From: Pseudomonas sp. 7P_10.2_Bac1
Lineage (GTDB): Bacteria > Pseudomonadota > Gammaproteobacteria > Pseudomonadales > Pseudomonadaceae
Direction of reading: 5' to 3'
NCBI RefSeq assembly: GCF_025465935.1
Contig: NZ_JANLNV010000007.1
Location: forward strand, 1-64,000
Length of the DNA stretch: 64,000 bases
Below, one piece after another: positions 30,932 to 40,678 of the stretch. Position 1 is the stretch's first letter. Each line of letters begins with the position of its first letter. Under the pieces are notes generated by a model, which saw nothing but the letters and a program-made list of their open reading frames with translations, searched no databases and was not told the origin of the DNA. The position numbers and the translations under genes were made by a program.

Positions 30932-32365
30932 TTAAGCGTCGTCGCCGTCATCCTCGTCGCCGTCGATCTTCATGCCCAGTTCTTTGATCTTGCGGGTCAA
31001 AGTGTTGCGGCCCCAGCCCAGCAGCACGGCAGCATCACGGCGACGGCCCGCCGTATGCTTGAGCGCGGTCTCGATCATGATGCGCTCAAAGGTTGGCACC
31101 GCGCTGTCGAGCAGGTTTGTCTGGCCGCGGCCCAGCGCCTGATCGGCCCATTGACGCAAGGCTTGCTCCCAGTTCGTCACCGGAGACGCGTCTTGATGCA
31201 GGTTCAGCAGCTCAGGGGGCAAGTCGCTGATATGCACTTCGCGGCCCGACGCCATGACGGTGATCCAGCGGCAGGTGTTTTCCAACTGGCGCACGTTACC
31301 CGGCCACGGCAGGTTTCTCAGGTACTGCTCGGTTTCGGTTTTCAGCAGTTTGGGCTCCACAGACAGCTCTTGCGCCGCGCTACTGAGAAAGTGCCGGGCC
31401 AGGGTCGGGATGTCTTCGCGACGATCGGACAGACGCGGAATGTGGATGCGGATCACGTTCAGGCGGTGGAACAAGTCTTCACGGAATTTACCGGCCTGCA
31501 CCAGGGTTTCGAGGTTCTGGTGGGTCGCGGCAATGATGCGTACGTCGACCTTGACCGGGATATGCCCGCCCACACGGTAAAACTCGCCGTCCGCCAACAC
31601 CCGCAGCAAGCGCGTTTGGGTGTCGGCTGGCATGTCACCGATCTCGTCGAGGAACAACGTGCCGCCGTCGGCTTGTTCAAAGCGCCCGCGACGCAGGTTG
31701 GCCGCCCCGGTGAAGGCACCTTTTTCGTGGCCGAACAGCTCGGACTCCATCAGGTCCTTGGGGATCGCTGCCATGTTCAGCGCAATGAAAGGCGAAGCCG
31801 CCCGCGGGCTGTGGCGATGCAAGGCGTGGGCAACCAGTTCTTTACCGGTCCCGGATTCGCCGTTGATCAGCACGGTGATGTTGGAGTGACTGAGGCGACC
31901 AATGGCGCGAAACACCTCTTGCATCGCTGGCGCTTCGCCAATGATCTCGGGTGTGGGAGCCGCTGCGGGTGCCTCGGCCAGGCCTTGTTGCTCCTGGGCA
32001 TGCTGGTTGGCGCGTTTAACCAGCGACACAGCCTCATCCACGTCAAACGGCTTGGGCAGGTATTCAAACGCGCCGCCCTGATAAGAGGCGACAGCGCTGT
32101 CCAGGTCGGAATGAGCGGTCATGATGATCACAGGCAGGCGTGGGTGCTGCGCGCGAATCTTGGCCAGCAGGTCCAGGCCGCTGGCGCCCGGCATGCGAAT
32201 GTCAGAAATGATCACGTCAGGCTGCTGACGAGCCAGACGGCTCATTACCCCATCGGCGCTGTCGAAGCTCTGCGTGGTCATGCCTTCTTGTTGCAAGGCT
32301 TTCTCCAGGACCCAACGGATTGAACGGTCGTCGTCGACGATCCACACGGTTTCACTTCGGCTCAT
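30932..32365 (-). CDS. ntrC: Nitrogen regulation response regulator NtrC (sigma-54 activator)
   Basis: This enhancer-binding activator of nitrogen-limitation genes has 477 residues. The receiver domain has its phospho-acceptor Asp in DVIISDIRMPGASG. The central AAA+ domain shows Walker A GESGTGKE, the sigma-54 contact loop GAFTGA and Walker B GGTLFLDEIGD. The C-terminal Fis-type helix-turn-helix reads RRRDAAVLLGWGRNTLTRKI. The start overlaps the ntrB stop by four bases. Two of its likely targets, glnA and the NrsZ-like RNA, flank the ntrBC locus and carry matching sites. Confidence 0.97.
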   Translation of the reverse strand: MSRSETVWIVDDDRSIRWVLEKALQQEGMTTQSFDSADGVMSRLARQQPDVIISDIRMPGASGLDLLAKIRAQHPRLPVIIMTAHSDLDSAVASYQGGAFEYLPKPFDVDEAVSLVKRANQHAQEQQGLAEAPAAAPTPEIIGEAPAMQEVFRAIGRLSHSNITVLINGESGTGKELVAHALHRHSPRAASPFIALNMAAIPKDLMESELFGHEKGAFTGAANLRRGRFEQADGGTLFLDEIGDMPADTQTRLLRVLADGEFYRVGGHIPVKVDVRIIAATHQNLETLVQAGKFREDLFHRLNVIRIHIPRLSDRREDIPTLARHFLSSAAQELSVEPKLLKTETEQYLRNLPWPGNVRQLENTCRWITVMASGREVHISDLPPELLNLHQDASPVTNWEQALRQWADQALGRGQTNLLDSAVPTFERIMIETALKHTAGRRRDAAVLLGWGRNTLTRKIKELGMKIDGDEDDGDDA

Positions 32366-33447
32366 GTCGATGCGGTTCCTTGTTCAAGTGGTAGAAAGAT
32401 CGAGAAGAGTGTGTGGCCCGGTTGGCTTTCACACTCGATCAATCCCTGGTGCTGACTGATGATGTTCTGGGTGATGGCAAGGCCCAGCCCGGTACCATCC
32501 GGGCGGCCGCTGACCATCGGGAAAAATAGGGTGTCCTGCAACTCAGGCGGAATCCCCGGGCCGTTGTCGATGATTTCAATTTTAGTCACCAATCGATGGC
32601 GCACATGGCCAATGGTGAATTGACGCATGGCGCGGGTACGCAAGGTAATGCGGCCCAGACGAAGCTCGTTCTTACTGCTGATAGCCTGCATTGCGTTGCG
32701 CACGATATTGAGTACGGCCTGGATCATTTGTTCACGGTCGATCAACAGGTCAGGCAGGCTCGGGTCGTAATCGCGTACCAGGGTGACGTCACCCTGAGTC
32801 TCGGCGTCGACCAGGTTGCAGACGCGTTCCAGCACTTCGTGCACATTGGTCATGGCCAGCGAAGGCAGTTTGTTCGAGCCCAGCATGCGATCGACCAGAT
32901 TACGCAGGCGGTCGGCCTCTTCGATGATGACGTTGGTGTAATCGCGCAGGTTTTCGTCGGGCAGTTGGCGGGCCAGCAATTGGGCCGCACCGCGAATACC
33001 GCCCAGCGGGTTCTTGATTTCGTGAGCCAGGCCACGAACCAGCATCTTGCTGGTTTCCTGTTTGGACAGCTGCGCTTCCTCCTTGGTGATACGCAGCAGG
33101 CGGTCACGAGGATGAACCTCGAGCAGCAACATGGTGCCCGCTGTGCTCAAGATGGGTGTGACGGCGTAATCCACGGTCAGGGTCTGGCCGGTTGCCGAGG
33201 TCAACAACGCTTCGCGCTTGGTAAACGGGTGAGCCTGCTCAACCGCCAGACGCAGCGATTGCAGGGCCTCGGTGGTTTCGGTGAACAGTTCGCTGATGAA
33301 TTGCCCATGGCTGCGCTGCCCACTGATGGCCAGCAGCATTTCCGCCGCCGGGTTCATGTATTCAAGACGCAGGTCGTCATTGAGTAACAAGGTGGCGGTG
33401 GTCAGGTTGTCGAGTAGTAGTCGGTGCAGGGCATCACTGATGGTCAT
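32362..33447 (-). CDS. ntrB: Nitrogen regulation sensor kinase/phosphatase NtrB
   Basis: A cytoplasmic histidine kinase/phosphatase that sets NtrC phosphorylation according to PII protein state. It has 361 residues and no transmembrane segment. An N-terminal PAS domain includes LRLEYMNPAAEMLLAISGQR. The H-box is GLAHEIKNPLGGIRGAAQLL, the N-box NIVRNAMQAI, and the ATP lid DNGPGIP with GTGLGLAI. The start is the ATG before TISDALHRLLL; the longer frame lacks support. ntrB and ntrC overlap (ATGA). Confidence 0.96.
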   Translation of the reverse strand: MTISDALHRLLLDNLTTATLLLNDDLRLEYMNPAAEMLLAISGQRSHGQFISELFTETTEALQSLRLAVEQAHPFTKREALLTSATGQTLTVDYAVTPILSTAGTMLLLEVHPRDRLLRITKEEAQLSKQETSKMLVRGLAHEIKNPLGGIRGAAQLLARQLPDENLRDYTNVIIEEADRLRNLVDRMLGSNKLPSLAMTNVHEVLERVCNLVDAETQGDVTLVRDYDPSLPDLLIDREQMIQAVLNIVRNAMQAISSKNELRLGRITLRTRAMRQFTIGHVRHRLVTKIEIIDNGPGIPPELQDTLFFPMVSGRPDGTGLGLAITQNIISQHQGLIECESQPGHTLFSIFLPLEQGTAST

Positions 33448-33671
33448 GGGCCGATCCCGGGTTGCGTGCGCGGGTGAGGCGCTGGTGCAAGGAAAATGCA
33501 AAAACCAAACCAAGGCTCCGAAAAGAAGCGCTAATTGCCTGAAATAAGGACTTGGAGCTCGTCCAGAGAGCGTAGTTGCTCAGTCAATCACGCGTTTTGA
33601 ACCAAAGTGGGCTGGTATCTGAGTCATCGTGCAGTGCTTGCACCAATATAGTGCAACTTGGTTGGATGGAT

Positions 33672-33983
33672 TCAGTTTCTCTCAAAAGCCCGTGTGTTCG
33701 GGTTTGCGGAGGGATGAGGCGGGGATGTGGCAGAGGGGAAGCTGCCGGCGGGCTCTTGTTCGGGCAGCAGCTGGTCTGTCGACTCGGGTTTGCCTGGCTG
33801 TTTGAACGTGTCGATCCGGTTGGGTGTTTGTGAGCGCACCAGGGTCGCGTCAGAGCCTGTCATGGCGGTGTTGCTGAAGGTCACCGTGCCGTTGGGCGCG
33901 GTGTGGCGATAGACCTGTGCGCAGGTCTGATGGGCGAAAAGCAGCAGCCATAAACAGTAGGTGCGCATAGGTCTTTTCGCCAT
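33672..33983 (-). CDS. DUF4124 domain secreted protein
   Basis: A small secreted protein of 103 residues. A signal peptide (YCLWLLLFAHQTCAQ) is followed by the DUF4124 motif VYRHTAPNGTVTFSNTA and then a low-complexity Pro/Ser/Glu tail. Its function is unknown. An ATG five codons downstream is an equally good start; neither has a strong ribosome binding site. It lies between ntrB and glnA, where small DUF4124 proteins are common in pseudomonads. Confidence 0.8.
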   Translation of the reverse strand: MAKRPMRTYCLWLLLFAHQTCAQVYRHTAPNGTVTFSNTAMTGSDATLVRSQTPNRIDTFKQPGKPESTDQLLPEQEPAGSFPSATSPPHPSANPNTRAFERN

Positions 33984-33994
33984 CAGCGTTCAGG

Positions 33995-34420
33995 TTAGTG
34001 CTGCAAGGGAATGCCTTCGCTACCGGCATAGAAAATCAGCAATTCGGTAGGTTGCGAGCCCGTTTTACCGCGGTGGCGGGTGTCGACGACCTCGGGGAAG
34101 ACTTCACCCTCTTTGAACACCTGGCTTCTCCCGCCTTCGAGTTCAATGGTGATTTCGCCTTTCAAGACATAGGCCGCATTGGGGATCGGGTGCGAGTGCC
34201 AAGGCAATGCGCTGTTGGCGGGCAGCGAGATTTTAAGCACGGACAGTTCCGGGCCGCCTTCAGGGTAGGGCTTATAGGGGGCGCCGTCCCAAGATGCACT
34301 GCTTTGCACCAGTACGTGTCTTTCTATAGCCGTTGGGGCGGGAGGGTCGGATACAGCAGGTGTGTTCACGCATCCAGTGAGAAACAGGCTGGCGAATACG
34401 GCACTCAATACTTTCTGCAT
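33995..34420 (-). CDS. Cupin-domain lipoprotein
   Basis: A 141-residue protein with a lipoprotein signal (SAVFASLFLTGC, lipidated Cys17) and a single cupin domain. The cupin motif is LPWHSHPIPNAAYVLKGEIT, with histidines suited to metal binding, and later FKEGEVFPEVVDTRH. The substrate is unknown. It is separated from the DUF4124 gene by 11 bases and on the same strand, so the two are likely co-transcribed. It is probably an accessory addition to the ntrB-glnA interval. Confidence 0.82.
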   Translation of the reverse strand: MQKVLSAVFASLFLTGCVNTPAVSDPPAPTAIERHVLVQSSASWDGAPYKPYPEGGPELSVLKISLPANSALPWHSHPIPNAAYVLKGEITIELEGGRSQVFKEGEVFPEVVDTRHRGKTGSQPTELLIFYAGSEGIPLQH

Positions 34421-34574
34421 TATCGGAGTAGACCATTAGTGAGAAGTAGGAATGGGCAGCCTACGGACTGGTCCAGAGCGTTAATGTCGGATGCGGCCTC
34501 TTATTCGTTGCGAAAAGGAAGAAAATTGCAGGTGAAAAGTAAAGTTCGAGCGGTGAGGGTGGAGTGCCCGCCCA

Positions 34575-34604
34575 ATAAAAAAGGCCTCCCGAAGGAGGCC
34601 TTTC
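34575..34604 (-). terminator. Terminator of glnA
   Basis: Stem AAAGGCCTCC / GGAGGCCTTT with a TTCG tetraloop on the minus strand, followed by a T-run, about 30 bases beyond the glnA stop. Confidence 0.92.
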
Positions 34605-34635
34605 ACATCACGCCGCTAGCGCGGGTGAATCTGGA

Positions 34636-36042
34636 TTAGCAGCTGTAGTACAGCTCGTATTCCAGTGGGTGTACGAAGGTACGTACTTTGATTTCTTCTT
34701 CGCTTTTCAGGGCGATGTAAGCGTCGATGAAGTCGTCGCTGAAAACGCCGCCTTTGGTCAGGAACGCACGACCTTTGTCCAGCTCTTCCAGGGCTTCTTT
34801 CAGGCTGCCGCACACTTGTGGGATCTGCTTGGCCTCTTCTGGCGGCAGGTCATACAGGTTTTTGTCAGCGGCATCGCCAGGGTGGATCTTGTTCTGGATA
34901 CCGTCCAGGCCTGCCATCAGCAGTGCTGCGAAGCACAGGTATGGGTTGGAAGACGGATCCGGGAAACGTGCTTCGATACGGCGAGCTTTAGGGCTGGACA
35001 CGTAAGGAATACGGATCGAAGCGGAACGGTTGCGAGCCGAGTAAGCCAGCATTACCGGTGCTTCAAAGCCTGGAACCAGACGCTTGTAGGAGTTGGTTGA
35101 CGGGTTGGTGAAGCCGTTCAGGGCCTTACCGTGCTTGATGATACCGCCGATGAAGTACAGGGCGGTGTCGGACAGGCCGGCATAGCCTTCACCTGCGAAG
35201 GTGTTCTTGCCATCTTTCCAGATGGACATGTGTACGTGCATACCCGAACCGTTATCGCCGTACAGTGGCTTCGGCATGAAGGTAGCGGTGCGGCCGTAGG
35301 CATCGGCAACGTTGTGCACGACGTATTTCAGGGTCTGGGTTTCGTCGGCTTTCTTCACCAGGGTGTTGAACTTGACGCCGATTTCGTTCTGGCCAGCAGT
35401 CGCCACTTCGTGATGGTGAACTTCAACGGTCAGGCCCATTTCTTCCAGTGCGCTGCACATGGAGGTACGGATTTCGTGGTCATGGTCGAACGGTGGCACT
35501 GGGAAGTAGCCGCCTTTGACGCCTGGACGGTGACCTTTGTTGCCGCCTTCGACGTCCTGGTCGGACATCCAGGAGCCTTGCTCGGAGTAGATTTTGAACA
35601 TCGAGCCAGAAATGTCCGACTTGAATTTCACCGAGTCAAAAATGAAGAACTCTGGCTCCGGGCCGGCGAAAACGGTGTCGCCGATACCGGTGGCTTTCAG
35701 GTGCTCTTCAGCGCGCTTGGCGATTGCACGTGGGTCACGGTCGTAGCCCTGCATGCTCGAAGGCTCGATGATGTCGCACACCAGGATCAGAGTTGGCTGC
35801 TCGGTGAACGGGTCCAGAACGGCTGTGCTGTCGTCTGGCAGCAGGATCATGTCGGACGCTTCGATGCCTTTCCAGCCAGAAATGGAGGAACCGTCGAACA
35901 TTTTGCCGTCGGTGAAGAAGTCTTCGTCCAACGCATCACGGGCCGGCATGGTCACGTGATGTTGAGTGCCCTTGGTGTCAGTGAAGCGCAGATCAATCCA
36001 TTTGACGTCATGATCTTTGATGAGTTGAACCGACTTCGACAT
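34636..36042 (-). CDS. glnA: Glutamine synthetase type I
   Basis: This dodecameric enzyme makes glutamine from glutamate, ammonia and ATP and is the entry point of nitrogen assimilation. It has 468 residues. Active-site segments are [34 protein letters not shown] and [17 protein letters not shown]. The adenylylation tyrosine lies in [16 protein letters not shown], so activity should be controlled by GlnE. Transcription is predicted from a sigma-54 promoter with two upstream NtrC sites. The gene stands alone with its own terminator, close to ntrBC on the same strand. Confidence 0.98.
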   Translation of the reverse strand: MSKSVQLIKDHDVKWIDLRFTDTKGTQHHVTMPARDALDEDFFTDGKMFDGSSISGWKGIEASDMILLPDDSTAVLDPFTEQPTLILVCDIIEPSSMQGYDRDPRAIAKRAEEHLKATGIGDTVFAGPEPEFFIFDSVKFKSDISGSMFKIYSEQGSWMSDQDVEGGNKGHRPGVKGGYFPVPPFDHDHEIRTSMCSALEEMGLTVEVHHHEVATAGQNEIGVKFNTLVKKADETQTLKYVVHNVADAYGRTATFMPKPLYGDNGSGMHVHMSIWKDGKNTFAGEGYAGLSDTALYFIGGIIKHGKALNGFTNPSTNSYKRLVPGFEAPVMLAYSARNRSASIRIPYVSSPKARRIEARFPDPSSNPYLCFAALLMAGLDGIQNKIHPGDAADKNLYDLPPEEAKQIPQVCGSLKEALEELDKGRAFLTKGGVFSDDFIDAYIALKSEEEIKVRTFVHPLEYELYYSC

Positions 36043-36142
36043 AGTGTCCTCCGGGGTGGCTTAGGGCTGGTAGTGGAGTAGCCCTTAAAAAGTGGTTGAT
36101 GCCGGCGCGAATACTCTGCCAAGGCAACCTGCCTCACAAGGG

Positions 36143-36158
36143 AGCAAATTGCATGCCA
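36143..36158 (-). promoter_or_regulatory. Sigma-54 promoter of glnA
   Basis: Minus-strand TGGCATGCAATTTGCT matches TGGCAC-N5-TTGCA with correct GG/GC spacing. The predicted start is 36132, giving a leader of about 90 bases. Confidence 0.88.
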
Positions 36159-36222
36159 GCGCCCCGACTTGCCCCAATCTCAAGCAGGGCAGGGCTCAAG
36201 ACTAGCGATTGACGCTGCTAAT

Positions 36223-36239
36223 CGCACTCAAATGAAGCG
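36223..36239. promoter_or_regulatory. Putative NtrC site, proximal, of glnA
   Basis: CGCACTCAAATGAAGCG matches the NtrC palindrome at 8 of 14 positions. Its centre is at about -99. It is 31 bases (three turns) from the stronger distal site. Confidence 0.6.
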
Positions 36240-36253
36240 AAATAGATGCTTTA

Positions 36254-36270
36254 TGTTCCATTTTGGTGCG
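36254..36270. promoter_or_regulatory. Putative NtrC site, distal, of glnA
   Basis: TGTTCCATTTTGGTGCG matches TGCACCA-N3-TGGTGCA at 11 of 14 positions, centred at about -130. The two-site layout closely mirrors the -108/-140 enhancer of E. coli glnAp2. Confidence 0.8.
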
Positions 36271-36318
36271 ATGAAAACCGTTTGTACGATAACTGGTTAA
36301 ACCTTGAGCAATTTCCGC

Positions 36319-36324
36319 TATAAT
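36319..36324 (+). promoter_or_regulatory. Candidate -10 box of thiI
   Basis: TATAAT 43 bases before the thiI ATG, in the context CCGCTATAATCC. No convincing -35 hexamer is seen at 17 bases. Confidence 0.4.
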
Positions 36325-36366
36325 CCGCGCCCCCCTTTTTTGGCAGGCTGCTCGCGCGCTGTTTTC

Positions 36367-37821
36367 ATGAAACTAATTGTTAAAGTCTTCCCCGAGATCA
36401 CTATCAAGAGCCGCCCGGTTCGGATGCGTTTCGTCCGTCAATTGGCTAAAAACATCCGTGCTGTGCTCCGTGATCTGGACCCGGCTGTGGTAGTGACAGG
36501 CGTGTGGGACAACATTGAGTTGCAAACCCGTGTGAGCGACCCCAAAGCCTTGAAGGAGATGACCGAGCGCCTGAGCTGCATGCCGGGTATCGCGCATTTT
36601 CTGCAGGTCGATGAGTACCCGTTGGGCGACTTCGATGACATCGTCGAGAAGTGCAAGCTGCACTACGGCGATGTGTTGGCCGGGAAGATCTTTTCTGTGC
36701 GCTGCAAGCGCGGCGGCAAGCACCCGTTCACCTCGATGGAAGTCGAAAAGTACGTCGGCAGCAAGCTGCGCCGTGAATGCGGGGCAGCCGGCATTGACCT
36801 GAAAAAACCGGAAATCGAAGTTCGTTTCGAAATTCGCGACCAACGGTTATTTGTGATTCACAGCCAGCACGACAGCATCGGCGGCTTCCCGCTGGGCTCG
36901 CTGGAGCAGACGCTGGTGCTGATGTCCGGCGGTTTCGATTCCACCGTGGCGGCCTACCAGGTGATGCGTCGCGGCCTGATGAGCCACTTCTGCTTCTTCA
37001 ACCTGGGCGGACGTGCCCACGAATTGGGCGTGATGGAAGTCGCGCACTACATCTGGAAGAAGTACGGCAGCTCCCAGCGCGTGCTGTTTGTGAGCGTGCC
37101 GTTCGAAGAAGTGCTGGGTGAAATTCTCGGCAAAGTCGACAACAGTCATATGGGCGTCATTTTGAAGCGTATGATGTTGCGTGCTGCGTCCCGCATTGCG
37201 GACCGCCTCGACATTGATGCGCTGGTCACCGGTGAGGCGATCTCCCAGGTTTCCAGCCAGACGTTGCCCAACCTTTCGGTCATCGACTGCGTGACTGAAA
37301 AACTGGTCTTGCGTCCGCTGATCGCCAGCCACAAGCAAGACATCATTGATCAGGCTACCGAGATCGGCACCGCCGATTTTGCCAAGCACATGCCTGAATA
37401 TTGCGGGGTGATTTCGGTCAACCCCAAGACCCACGCCAAGCGTCACCGCGTGGAGCACGAAGAGAAAGAATTTGATATGGCCGTGCTTGAGCGTGCGCTC
37501 GAGCGGGCCAAACTGGTGCCGATTGATCGGGTGATCGATGAATTGGGCCAGGACTTGCAAGTCGAAGAAGTCAGCGAAGTACTGGCGGGCCAGATCGTCA
37601 TCGACATCCGTCACCCGGATGCTCAGGAAGATCAGCCGCTGGAACTGGCTGGCATCGAAGTACAAGCGTTGCCGTTCTATGCATTGAACAGCCGCTTCAA
37701 GGAACTGGATGACACCCGTCAGTACCTGTTGTATTGCGACAAAGGCGTGATGAGTCGCCTGCATGCTCACCATTTGCTCAGTGAGGGACATGCCAATGTG
37801 CGCGTTTATCGACCGAGCTAA
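36367..37821 (+). CDS. thiI: tRNA 4-thiouridine synthetase / thiamine sulfurtransferase
   Basis: ThiI makes 4-thiouridine at position 8 of tRNA and, in some bacteria, transfers sulphur for the thiazole of thiamine. It has 484 residues. It contains an N-terminal ferredoxin-like/THUMP region, a PP-loop ATPase ([15 protein letters not shown]) and a C-terminal rhodanese domain whose persulfide cysteine is in [15 protein letters not shown]. The full-length E. coli-like architecture with the rhodanese domain is retained. The start at [19 protein letters not shown] is the family start. It is followed by typA on the same strand. Confidence 0.97.
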   Translation: MKLIVKVFPEITIKSRPVRMRFVRQLAKNIRAVLRDLDPAVVVTGVWDNIELQTRVSDPKALKEMTERLSCMPGIAHFLQVDEYPLGDFDDIVEKCKLHYGDVLAGKIFSVRCKRGGKHPFTSMEVEKYVGSKLRRECGAAGIDLKKPEIEVRFEIRDQRLFVIHSQHDSIGGFPLGSLEQTLVLMSGGFDSTVAAYQVMRRGLMSHFCFFNLGGRAHELGVMEVAHYIWKKYGSSQRVLFVSVPFEEVLGEILGKVDNSHMGVILKRMMLRAASRIADRLDIDALVTGEAISQVSSQTLPNLSVIDCVTEKLVLRPLIASHKQDIIDQATEIGTADFAKHMPEYCGVISVNPKTHAKRHRVEHEEKEFDMAVLERALERAKLVPIDRVIDELGQDLQVEEVSEVLAGQIVIDIRHPDAQEDQPLELAGIEVQALPFYALNSRFKELDDTRQYLLYCDKGVMSRLHAHHLLSEGHANVRVYRPS

Positions 37822-37960
37822 GAGCCCGGGGCTGTTTGCCTGTGGCCTGCGTCACCGGCCCCCCGACGCCATCGTCAAGTTGTAACGGCAAGGCCTGACT
37901 CTACTGTTAATCGCTGCCACGACCTGTCAGCACACCGAATCCTCTGATCGAGATACACAA

Positions 37961-39781
37961 GTGATCGAAAATCTACGCAACATCGCCATCATCGCCCACG
38001 TTGACCATGGTAAAACCACCCTGGTAGACAAACTCCTGCGTCAATCCGGCACTCTGGAGCGCAACGAGCTCAACGACGAGCGCGTGATGGACTCCAACGA
38101 CCAGGAAAAAGAGCGCGGCATTACCATTCTGGCGAAAAACACCGCCATCAACTGGAACGGCTACCACATCAACATCGTGGACACCCCGGGCCACGCCGAC
38201 TTCGGCGGCGAAGTAGAACGCGTAATGTCGATGGTTGACTCCGTTCTGCTGCTGGTTGACGCTCAAGACGGCCCTATGCCGCAAACCCGTTTCGTGACCA
38301 AGAAGGCCTTCGAAGCCGGCCTGCGTCCAATCGTGGTTATCAACAAGGTTGACCGTCCGGGCGCGCGTCCTGATTGGGTTCTGGACCAGATCTTCGACCT
38401 GTTCGACAACCTGGGTGCTACCGAAGAACAGCTGGACTTCAAAGTCGTCTACGCCTCGGCCCTGAACGGTATTGCCGGTCTGGACCACACCGACATGGCT
38501 GAAGACATGACCCCGCTGTACCAGTCGATCGTCGACAACGTACCAGCGCCAAGCGTTGACCGTGACGGTCCGTTCCAGATGCAAATCTCGGCTCTGGACT
38601 ACAACAGCTTCCTGGGTGTGATCGGTGTTGGCCGTATCGCCCGTGGTCGCGTCAAGCCGAACACTCCAGTTGTGGCTATCGACGTTGACGGCAAGCGCCG
38701 CAACGGCCGTATCCTGAAACTGATGGGTCACCACGGTCTGCACCGTGTAGACGTTGAAGAAGCAGCAGCTGGCGACATCGTATGCATCAGCGGCTTCGAC
38801 GAACTGTTCATCTCCGACACCCTGTGCGACCCGACCGCTGTTGAAGCGATGAAGCCGCTGACCGTTGACGAGCCAACCGTTTCCATGACCTTCCAGGTAA
38901 ACGACTCGCCTTTCTGCGGTAAAGAAGGCAAGTTCGTGACCTCCCGTAACATCAAGGAGCGTCTGGACAAAGAGCTGCTGTACAACGTTGCTTTGCGCGT
39001 TGAAGAAGGCGACTCGGCTGACAAGTTCAAGGTATCCGGCCGTGGTGAGCTGCACCTGTCGGTACTGATCGAAACCATGCGTCGTGAAGGTTTCGAAATG
39101 GGCGTTGGCCGTCCTGAAGTGATCATCCGTGAAGTTGACGGCGTGAAGCAGGAACCGTTCGAAAACGTGACCATCGACATCCCTGAAGAATCCCAGGGCA
39201 AGGTGATGGAAGAAATGGGTCTGCGTAAAGGCGACCTGAGCAACATGGTTCCGGATGGCAAGGGCCGTGTACGCCTGGAGTACAACATCCCGGCTCGTGG
39301 TCTGATCGGTTTCCGTAACCAGTTCCTGACCCTGACCAACGGTGCAGGCATCCTGACCTCGATCTTCGACCGCTACGCGCCAATGAAGTCGGGCCACATG
39401 TCCGGCCGTCAGAACGGCGTACTGGTTTCGGTTGAAACCGGCAAGGCACTGACCTACTCCCTGGAGACTCTGCAGGCACGTGGCAAGCTGTTCGTTGAGC
39501 ACGGTCAAGAGATCTACAACGGTCAGATCGTTGGTCTGAACAGCCGTGACAACGACCTGGGTGTTAACCCAACCAAAGGCAAGAAGCTCGATAACATGCG
39601 TGCTTCGGGTAAAGACGAAACCATCGCTCTGGTTCCGCCTGTTCGCTTCACTCTGGAACAAGCGCTGGAATTCATCCAGGACGACGAGCTGTGCGAAGTA
39701 ACGCCTAAGTCCATCCGTCTTCGCAAGAAGATCCTGGACGAAGGCGAGCGTACCCGCGCTGCTAAAAAGGCCAAAAACTAA
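37961..39781 (+). CDS. typA: Translational GTPase TypA/BipA
   Basis: A ribosome-associated GTPase of the elongation-factor superfamily that helps 50S assembly and stress adaptation. It has 606 residues. GTPase motifs are [15 protein letters not shown] (G1), RGITI (G2), [11 protein letters not shown] (G3) and [11 protein letters not shown] (G4). EF-G-like domains III and V and the TypA-specific C-terminus ([20 protein letters not shown]) follow. The start codon is GTG ([16 protein letters not shown]), at the normal family position. A strong terminator follows. Confidence 0.97.
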   Translation: MIENLRNIAIIAHVDHGKTTLVDKLLRQSGTLERNELNDERVMDSNDQEKERGITILAKNTAINWNGYHINIVDTPGHADFGGEVERVMSMVDSVLLLVDAQDGPMPQTRFVTKKAFEAGLRPIVVINKVDRPGARPDWVLDQIFDLFDNLGATEEQLDFKVVYASALNGIAGLDHTDMAEDMTPLYQSIVDNVPAPSVDRDGPFQMQISALDYNSFLGVIGVGRIARGRVKPNTPVVAIDVDGKRRNGRILKLMGHHGLHRVDVEEAAAGDIVCISGFDELFISDTLCDPTAVEAMKPLTVDEPTVSMTFQVNDSPFCGKEGKFVTSRNIKERLDKELLYNVALRVEEGDSADKFKVSGRGELHLSVLIETMRREGFEMGVGRPEVIIREVDGVKQEPFENVTIDIPEESQGKVMEEMGLRKGDLSNMVPDGKGRVRLEYNIPARGLIGFRNQFLTLTNGAGILTSIFDRYAPMKSGHMSGRQNGVLVSVETGKALTYSLETLQARGKLFVEHGQEIYNGQIVGLNSRDNDLGVNPTKGKKLDNMRASGKDETIALVPPVRFTLEQALEFIQDDELCEVTPKSIRLRKKILDEGERTRAAKKAKN

Positions 39782-39801
39782 GTCACTTAGTTAGCGGTTA
39801 C

Positions 39802-39840
39802 AAAAACGCCCCCGGCCTTGCGGTCGGGGGCGTTTTTTTA
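39802..39840 (+). terminator. Terminator of typA
   Basis: Stem AAAACGCCCCCGG... / ...CGGGGGCGTTTT with a short loop and a seven-T tail, 20 bases after the typA stop. Confidence 0.93.
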
Positions 39841-39865
39841 TGTCCGGGTTTTGTGTAACGGCTGA

Positions 39866-39986
39866 CCCCTCACCTAGCCCTCTACCGAGAGAGAGGGGGC
39901 CGATTTGCGGTGTTCAGGCAATCAACGATCTTGCAGGCGACTCGGTCAAGCGCCCTTGCCCTCCGGGAGAGGATTGGGGTGAGGGC
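39866..39986. repeat. Single-copy relative of the 95-bp repeat element
   Basis: The ends are imperfect inverted repeats: CCCCTCACCTAGCCCTCT and, at the right, CCGGGAGAGGATTGGGGTGA. The inside has GGGGCCGATTTGCGG and CGACTCGGTCAAG, comparable with the GATTGGGGG and ACGCGGTCA parts of the array at 10931-11262. As at that site, the right end is followed by GCTTTAAA and the stop of a minus-strand gene. Confidence 0.7.
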
Positions 39987-39990
39987 TGCT

Positions 39991-40425
39991 TTAAAAATCC
40001 ATCAACCGCTCACTGCTGTTTTTACGCTCGACCGCTTTGGGCACGTACGCGCAATAACCCGGGCGCGGGCCCACGCGTGGGTGGTTGCGGCAGGTGTCCG
40101 GGCGCTTGTCGTAGATGGTGCACATGCGCGATTTGCGATCCAGGTACAGGCAATCGTTATTGCTCATACGCTGCAGGGTGAAGATCCCTGACTTTTGATT
40201 GAAACGCTCCACGATCCCTTCTTTTTGCAGGCGCTTGGCGATGTTTTTCGGCGGGTCGCCCAGCTCGAACTCATCCACCAGACCAATGCGGATCAAGTCT
40301 TTGATCTTGACCTCGACGGGCAAGGTGCAGCAGCTGGAAATGCAGGAGCCGCACATGGGCGCGGAGTATTTGGCCCAGGTATCGAGACGGTCGATTTCCG
40401 CGGCAGCAATCAGGTTGGACTTCAT
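39991..40425 (-). CDS. YkgJ-family cysteine-cluster protein
   Basis: A 144-residue protein with the YkgJ zinc/iron-chelating cysteine cluster. Cysteines lie in CGSCISSCCTLPVEV near the N-terminus and in CLYLDRKSRMCTIYDKRPDTC followed by RNHP towards the C-terminus. This arrangement probably binds an iron-sulphur cluster or zinc; the function is unknown. It is a single gene. Its 3' end lies next to a repeat element, and it is transcribed divergently from glgP. Confidence 0.88.
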   Translation of the reverse strand: MKSNLIAAAEIDRLDTWAKYSAPMCGSCISSCCTLPVEVKIKDLIRIGLVDEFELGDPPKNIAKRLQKEGIVERFNQKSGIFTLQRMSNNDCLYLDRKSRMCTIYDKRPDTCRNHPRVGPRPGYCAYVPKAVERKNSSERLMDF

Positions 40426-40678
40426 CAGGGTGTATTCCAGCGTGCATCAGGGCGCGCGATCATACCGGGGTTGATGCCAGAGTGAATCACCATTGGCCGG
40501 TTTTTTGTACAAAGTGTGCCTTCAGGCATTGGTCCTGCGCAGCGCATCGTTTTGGGGCGTTGTTCACTTCGTCTGTTTTTCGCAAAAAAAAAGTCCGAAT
40601 CAACGCGCGTTCCATGGGTCGAACTAGGCTCAAACCACTCGTCCTTTTAATCGCTCCATCTCGCCAGAGGTTGTATCG

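Noticed and set aside
37973..39661. A 562-codon open frame antisense to typA
   Set aside because: It is a mirror of the highly biased typA codons, with unlikely amino-acid composition and no ribosome binding site.
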